This document shows positions 59,198 to 64,000 of a stretch of DNA of 64,000 nt, one piece after another; the first letter of the stretch is position 1; every line of letters starts with the position of its first letter. Source of the DNA: Hsuehochloa calcarea (taxonomy: Eukaryota; Streptophyta; Magnoliopsida; Poales; Poaceae); NCBI GenBank assembly GCA_036346395.1, contig CM070611.1, positions 21,276,473 to 21,340,472 of the forward strand, read 5' to 3'. Position numbers and translations under genes: made by a program. Under the pieces are notes generated by a model that did not search any database, was not told the origin of the DNA, and saw only the letters and a list, made by a program, of their open reading frames with translations.

Positions 59198-59431
59198 CTC
59201 CTCTATTTTATAATATAAGACCCCCTTTACCCTCGATCTTGTTTCAGACTTACATAAGGCCGCCATGAAAATCAATAGTGCATCTAACCACTGTTTTTCT
59301 AGTCACACACCTATAAACGGCAGCATCAGGGGTAGGCACGTCAACCTTTTATCCTCTCACATTGATTTCACAATTTCTTCCTGTGTGCAAAATGTAATAC
59401 CATGGAGCCTTATATTATGAAAGGGATGGAG
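59198..59431. mobile_element. Stowaway MITE, 234 bp
   Basis: TA duplication at 59196-59197 and 59432-59433. The ends CTCCTCTATTTTATAATATA and (reversed) CTCCATCCCTTTCATAATAT match the Stowaway/mariner-type consensus. Confidence 0.92.
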
Positions 59432-59720
59432 TAATTATCAATGGCCAGTTATAACTAATCAGCCATAAAAAGATTTTATTTTTAAAAGGAATATTTTCTT
59501 TCCACAGTTTCTTGAATGAAGCACCTACCAGGCTACCAGATCTCTGTTAAGATCCTTATAGATCGAGTTAACTGTGAAAATTCTAGTAGATTCCCATTTT
59601 CATTTGACAGAATCCGGCTCTGCAGACATAGGGATAGAAGCAAAAATCTTCTTGTAGATGCTCGGGGCAACCATCATCTAAAACATGAACAGAAGAAGCA
59701 AGTTTGGTACATGGAGTTTA
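59432..59720. other. Spacer between two Stowaway elements
   Basis: Contains a 78-codon ORF (59516-59752) without recognisable motif; nothing called. Confidence 0.35.
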
Positions 59721-59977
59721 CTCTCCCTCTTAAAAAATATATGATGTTTTAGACATCGATACGGATCTTTAACATGCAATTTTGACCATTACTTTTTATA
59801 TGAATATCTTTATAAAATAATAAAAATATTTTATATTATGAATTTTTTTTTATGACTAATCTAATGATACAAATTTTACATCACAAATACAAATAGTTTT
59901 TTTATATATTAGTGGTCAAGTTTAAGAAATTTGACTGTATATTTTTTAAAACGTCGTATATTTTTGAACGGATGGAG
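59721..59977. mobile_element. Stowaway-type MITE, 257 bp
   Basis: TA at 59719-59720 and 59978-59979. The ends CTCTCCCTCTTAAAAAATAT and (reversed) CTCCATCCGTTCAAAAATAT form an inverted repeat. This is a different subfamily from the element at 59198. Confidence 0.9.
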
Positions 59978-60009
59978 TAACAAAATTATCTAGTGCTAGC
60001 TAGGATAAT

Positions 60010-60057
60010 CTACAACAAAATATCATGCACATGCATTTTGGAGATATTTTGTTGTAG
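60010..60057. repeat. Perfect 15-bp inverted repeat
   Basis: CTACAACAAAATATC (60010-60024) and GATATTTTGTTGTAG (60043-60057) are separated by 18 bp. It is too short for a typical plant miRNA precursor by itself. Confidence 0.9.
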
Positions 60058-60234
60058 TGCTTACTTTTGAAGTACTCCTGCATTTAATAGGTCCAACATC
60101 ACAATCATCTTTAATTAGGGAAAATGAATTCCCTAGCTAGCTGTCGTAATCTGCCCCCACATTACAAACATCTCTGCAATTATATTCAGTCATACTGTAT
60201 GAGAATATATTCATTAACTCATAGGATAGACTCT

Positions 60235-60555
60235 TCTTGCCGTTGCTTCTTCCCAACCACTTTCTCCCTTTAGTCCCACCTTAATTAGCTAATATAATTC
60301 CCAAGTCAAACAGATAACTACGTGTAAAATTTGCTACTTCTATAAGCAAGTAGACACCTGATGCTGCGACTATGATAGACTCGACAAGTTCAAACGTTTA
60401 ATAAAAGCTTCTGTTGCCGTTGCTTCTTTCCAACCACTTGCTCCCTTTAGTCTCACCTTAATTAGCTAATCTAATTCCCAAGTCGAACAGATAATTACGT
60501 GTAAAGTTTGCTACTCCTATAAACAAGTAGACACCTGATGATGCTGTGTCTATGT
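60235..60555. repeat. Tandem duplication of about 177 bp
   Basis: Copy 1 is about 60235-60376 and copy 2 about 60412-60555. They share GCCGTTGCTTCTT, CACCTTAATTAGCTAAT, AATTCCCAAGTC and AAGTAGACACCTGATG, with scattered changes. A weak partial third copy starts near 60790. Confidence 0.9.
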
Positions 60556-60559
60556 ATAC

Positions 60560-62400
60560 TAATACAGTTAACTAAACTACCTCGTCGATCCTGTGTTAGC
60601 ATCCCTTGCACGAATCATCGCAGAGATCACAGGAAAATAATTAATACAGTATATACCATTTAGGCATATAGAATTAATTTTGGATCCCTTGCACTAGAAT
60701 TAAGATCACCCAATTTAGGCATTAGAATTAATTTTGGATAGCTGCAAAGCAACGTTTGCATGTACGAAGTACTACTGCGCCTCACACTGCTGTTGCTTCT
60801 ACCCAATCCATCGGCAATAGTGACGTGCAGTTAATTAGTGGCCAATTGGTTAGCTTGGAATCTTCAATTGTAAGCAAAAGAGAGACAAGTTCATGGACTG
60901 CGGTAATGTACCCCATTTCACTTTAGAGATCTAAGTATTCCAGATGAAGGAATAATCAGGAGTCAGGAGTTGCTGTCCAGCACAACCCCTGCGCGTCCCC
61001 CCGGTACTACCTCCTTTGGGTGCTGCCGGCCAAGGAAGAGAGGGAGAGGAAGGGGAAGAAGAAGAAGGAAGGAGGAAAGGGGATCTCGCCGGTAATTCAG
61101 TGGTCGTCATCGTGGTCTTTAAGGGTGACATTCAGATCTCCTTCGTTTGTTTAATACTTCTGCTAGTCGGGAGAAATCGTGTAGCAGATTGACTATTCTG
61201 CTGTTCATATTGATGTGTAGTTTTGGATTCTTTTGGTGTGTAATTAGGAATTTGCATCTTAATTATAGAGATGAGAATTTCAATAGCTTTCTTTAGAGTC
61301 TTTATTCACATTGTTTGGATGAATAGATTTCAAGTTATGGTTATTTAATTCCCGCTGTCCAGAATTTATGTTAGATTCTGGCAATTAAAGTAATCGGTGT
61401 ATTAAAAAATAGTTAACGATCTAATCAAGGAAGTTAACTAACATGAGTAACGTAGATAATTCCTTAAGGTTTTCAGAGAGACTAAGAATGCAATTTTTGG
61501 ATAAACGAAATAGAAGTTATGATTTTTGGAACATTGATGTCTAGTATCGAGTTGCTGCTGGACGCAGCTGTGAGAAAAAACCTCAAATTTGATTAGATTA
61601 ATGGCATAGTTAAATTTAATAAGTAACTAGAAAGTGGGAGAAAAACTTCATGTTGATTTTGAAAACTGTTTTAGTTTATCATATGTACTTGGGTAGTTTA
61701 AAATATAAGAAATATTGGATTTGGGCCGCGTGTAGGATTGTTATCTAAGTGTTGTATTGAATTACTATGGCTAGCCTTGTGACCAAATAATTACTGTAGG
61801 TGGTTTAGCTTCGGGTGCCTTCTCTTCCTCACATCAACCTGATCATCGCATTTAGAAGGCAAGTACATTTTAGAGTAATATTGGATGTTTGGTGGTACCA
61901 ATCGGCTAAACGACTACTGTTATATTATTCATTTGGAGTATGATTATTTCCTGTTGCTTCCATGTTTTCATTAATTGATGATGAAGAAGTTATTCATTTC
62001 ATTTCAAGTATTCATATTGGAAAGAAATAACCCACAGGAGTGGGATGAGATCCCCATATTTAAGATATGAACAATGAGATCCCCGTTTGAAAAAGGACAG
62101 GCAATGGATCCCCGTTATGACAACATGCATCGGATCAATGTAGCTCATGGGATGAATTTCACTATGTTGCACTTTACATCACCCAAATAATATTTCAGTT
62201 ACCAACTAGATCAGCAGACTCAAAAAAAAAAAATTCTAATCCAAATATAGTATATTCCATAAACTTCTTCCATGGCGTAGGCTTGGACGACCGTCTTAAT
62301 TAATTACTTTGAGATGTCACCTCATGACAAAATATCGGGTGATTCCCTCCTTACGGTGCTAGCTCCGTACCTCAGGTCATCACTCCATTGTCCTCTAAGA
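60560..62400. other. Intergenic, no gene recognised
   Basis: AT-rich. A short direct repeat (TTAGGCAT..AGAATTAATTTTGGAT) occurs at about 60659 and 60716. The GC-rich patch at 60940-61100 carries only a 66-codon ORF. GATCCCC is repeated three times at 62050-62115. No exon structure was seen. Confidence 0.4.
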
Positions 62401-62404
62401 AAAG

Positions 62405-62555
62405 AGAAGCTAATATCTCCTCCCGAAAGACAAAATAAAAGCTAATATCTCTCATCTCAGAAAAGATTAGAGAAGCCAATATCTCCTATTAAAAGAGAAC
62501 GAAATCTAATCTCTCTCATCTCAGAAAAGAAAGAAAAGGAAAGATAATATCTTCC
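62405..62555. repeat. Degenerate minisatellite
   Basis: Five units of about 35 bp, each around AAG(C/A)(T/C/A)AATATCTC(C/T) and with ATCTCAGAAAAGA in two of them. Confidence 0.7.
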
Positions 62556-63050
62556 AAACTAACTGAAGAAAGGTTCTTGGAACGTTCGGTGCAGGCAGAT
62601 GCTAGCTGTGATCGATGATGCCATTGATAATTCCGTCACGTCTGTACCATCGAAGCTCATGTTGTCGGCTGTTAACTGCATCTCTTTCTTTTCGTAGAGG
62701 ACTAATCTGCTCAATCATTTTGGGAACGACACATAGATTAGTTACTTGTCAGCTCAGGAAGGTAGACAGTGACCCTGCAGGGCCAATGGAAAAGGCATGT
62801 TTCTTCTTTAGAGTGGTGATGAATCTGACCGTCTATATGTAGTACCAGGAGCTAGTCGATCTAGCAAACAGCGAGCATGTGGCAGTTTGTCGATGATTGG
62901 ACATGAATGCATGCCTGGGTGCTGAGTTTATCTTGCTTTTATTTGGTTCATGTTTGACATTTCATCACTATCATCTGTAGTTCGACATGAATTGGTTGCA
63001 GCTGGGTAACAACTGTAGATCGTTTGAACCTTTGATCACGTAAACATTAT
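62556..63050. other. Intergenic, no gene recognised
   Basis: No coding or repeat signal beyond a 75-codon ORF (62615-62842) without a family. It may be upstream promoter sequence for the GC-rich stretch to its right. Confidence 0.35.
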
Positions 63051-63478
63051 ATAGTACTATATTTAACAGCGGGTGGATTGGGCCGCTCCCAGCGCCCTCT
63101 ACGTCACCCGAGCTCGGTGGACGCCCCAGATCGCCTGGAGTCGAGGTGGAAAGGGCCGGCGCTCGCGTGGGCGTTTCGGCCGTCGGATCATCTTCGAACG
63201 GCCGTTATCGCGTGCGCCGGAAACCCTAGGCCCACTCGCCTCTCTCACCACGTCTCCTCGCTCGCTCCATCCCACAGCGTAGCTCCTAGCCTCGCTCCTT
63301 TTCTCTCCCTCCTCCGCCAGCGCTGCCGCTCCCTACCTCTTCCTCCCACGCCGAACCCTCGATCGCGCTCCACGGCAGACACCTCGGCACCTCCCCTCAC
63401 CCCTTTTCCCCTATGCCTCCGGTCCTCTTCTCTACCTCCTCCGCTAGCACCACCGCTCCCTCCCTCTTACTCCCCCGT
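63051..63478 (+). promoter_or_regulatory. Promoter or 5' UTR-like stretch with telo-box, truncated by an LTR
   Basis: An AT-rich ATATTTAAC (63058-63066) precedes a GC-rich block. AAACCCTAGGCCCA (63221-63234) combines a telo-box (AAACCCTA) with a GGCCCA (site II-type) element, a pairing common in promoters of translation-related plant genes. A long CT-rich leader-like tract follows. The 159-codon ORF 63078-63557 runs through into the LTR and has no recognisable family. The gene body, if any, would have been separated by the LTR at 63479. Alternatively this is another GC-rich transposon interior. Confidence 0.4.
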
Positions 63479-64000
63479 TGTAACATCACAACCCAACATT
63501 GAGCCTAGAATTCCACTAAACTACTCTAACCATCTAATTTACATCAACTTACTATAAAATTACAGCAAGCATATCAACAATAAAACTCATCCACGGGTCA
63601 CAATGACACAAACATAATACTATAACAATCATGGATAATTTAGTCCTAGGAGCATAGCAAGGTAATAAGCTAAAATTAATGCAAACCAAGCATCTAAGAT
63701 TATTCAATACCATCATGTTCTAGGTATAAATCATCATATTATACTAAAAGTTTTTCATGTCCAATGAATCAACTAATTAGGTGTAGTGTATGATTCCAAG
63801 TGCGCTAGCCCTTCCTGAGTCAAACATCATCAACGGTCACCTAAAAATAACAATAGAGCAAGAATGAGTACAAGACTCAGCAAATACATAATAAAGCCAT
63901 AAACAATAGTTTATCAACTATAATCAAAGTTATTATCATCATCCATCTATTCTCATACTCAAATAAACAAGCCATATTCCATATAGGTAACGTTACACAA
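63479..64000 (+). mobile_element. LTR start, runs off the window
   Basis: TGTAACATCACAACCCAACA begins at 63479. It is similar to the start of the LTR at 16876 (minus) in the next 45 bp, and again at GGTCACC..AACAATAGAGCAA..GAGTACAAGACTCAGCAAAT, which matches the reverse complement of the shared block in 5158-5788 and 16150-16876. Confidence 0.65.

Noticed and set aside
1..64000. tRNA, rRNA or snoRNA genes
   Set aside because: No cloverleaf with A and B boxes or rRNA-like stretch was noticed by eye; tRNA-like matches are only retroelement primer-binding sites. A tRNAscan run would settle this.

Overview
The window is nuclear plant DNA, most likely rice or a close Oryza relative. The evidence is a 13-exon family-1 beta-glucosidase with grass-type exon sizes, Stowaway and hAT miniature elements, a CACTA element with CACTACCAGAA ends, and dense nested LTR retrotransposons. 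I see no tRNA, rRNA or bacterial-type operon. The identifications come from reading the sequence; no database search was run.

Region 1 (1-14.9 kb) is degraded retroelement sequence. It holds a minus-strand gag-only element (462-2438, with upstream leader and probable LTR), an LTR relic (5158-5788) lying against a second LTR relic (5789-7880), and a decayed Ty1/copia element (about 7.9-14.86 kb) with recognisable gag, protease, integrase, reverse transcriptase and RNase H.

Region 2 (15.1-44.4 kb) is a nest. The outermost layer appears to be a Mutator-like element whose ends lie at 15115 and 44429, inserted just beyond the 3' end of the beta-glucosidase gene. Inside it are pieces of another copia element, split by a 24-kb Ty3/gypsy element of Tat type (LTRs 18191-19037 and 41376-42209). 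That gypsy element carries gag and pol in sense and a nine-exon antisense ORF (33509-40534). It has itself been invaded twice: by a gag-only copia element of SIRE/Maximus type in minus orientation (about 23977-31394), and by a 3.1-kb solo LTR (33818-36933) with a perfect 5-bp target duplication. A family of short hairpins (GTCGTAAG..CTACGAC) is arrayed in both gypsy LTRs, in antisense-ORF introns and upstream of the antisense ORF.

Region 3 (44.4-50 kb) is the only convincing host gene: a minus-strand GH1 beta-glucosidase (44624-49605) encoding 508 residues with an uninterrupted frame over 13 exons. One intron appears to use a GC donor. Another contains a hAT-type miniature element with a perfect 8-bp target duplication.

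Region 4 (50-64 kb) contains a solo LTR of the same family as the one at 33.8 kb (50061-52970). Next comes a complete 5.8-kb CACTA element (53043-58856, TSD CAA) carrying exons of a MUN-domain (DUF810, PATROL1/unc-13-like) gene. Two Stowaway elements and several local duplications follow. Near the right edge is a GC-rich promoter-like stretch with a telo-box, cut by an LTR that runs off the window.
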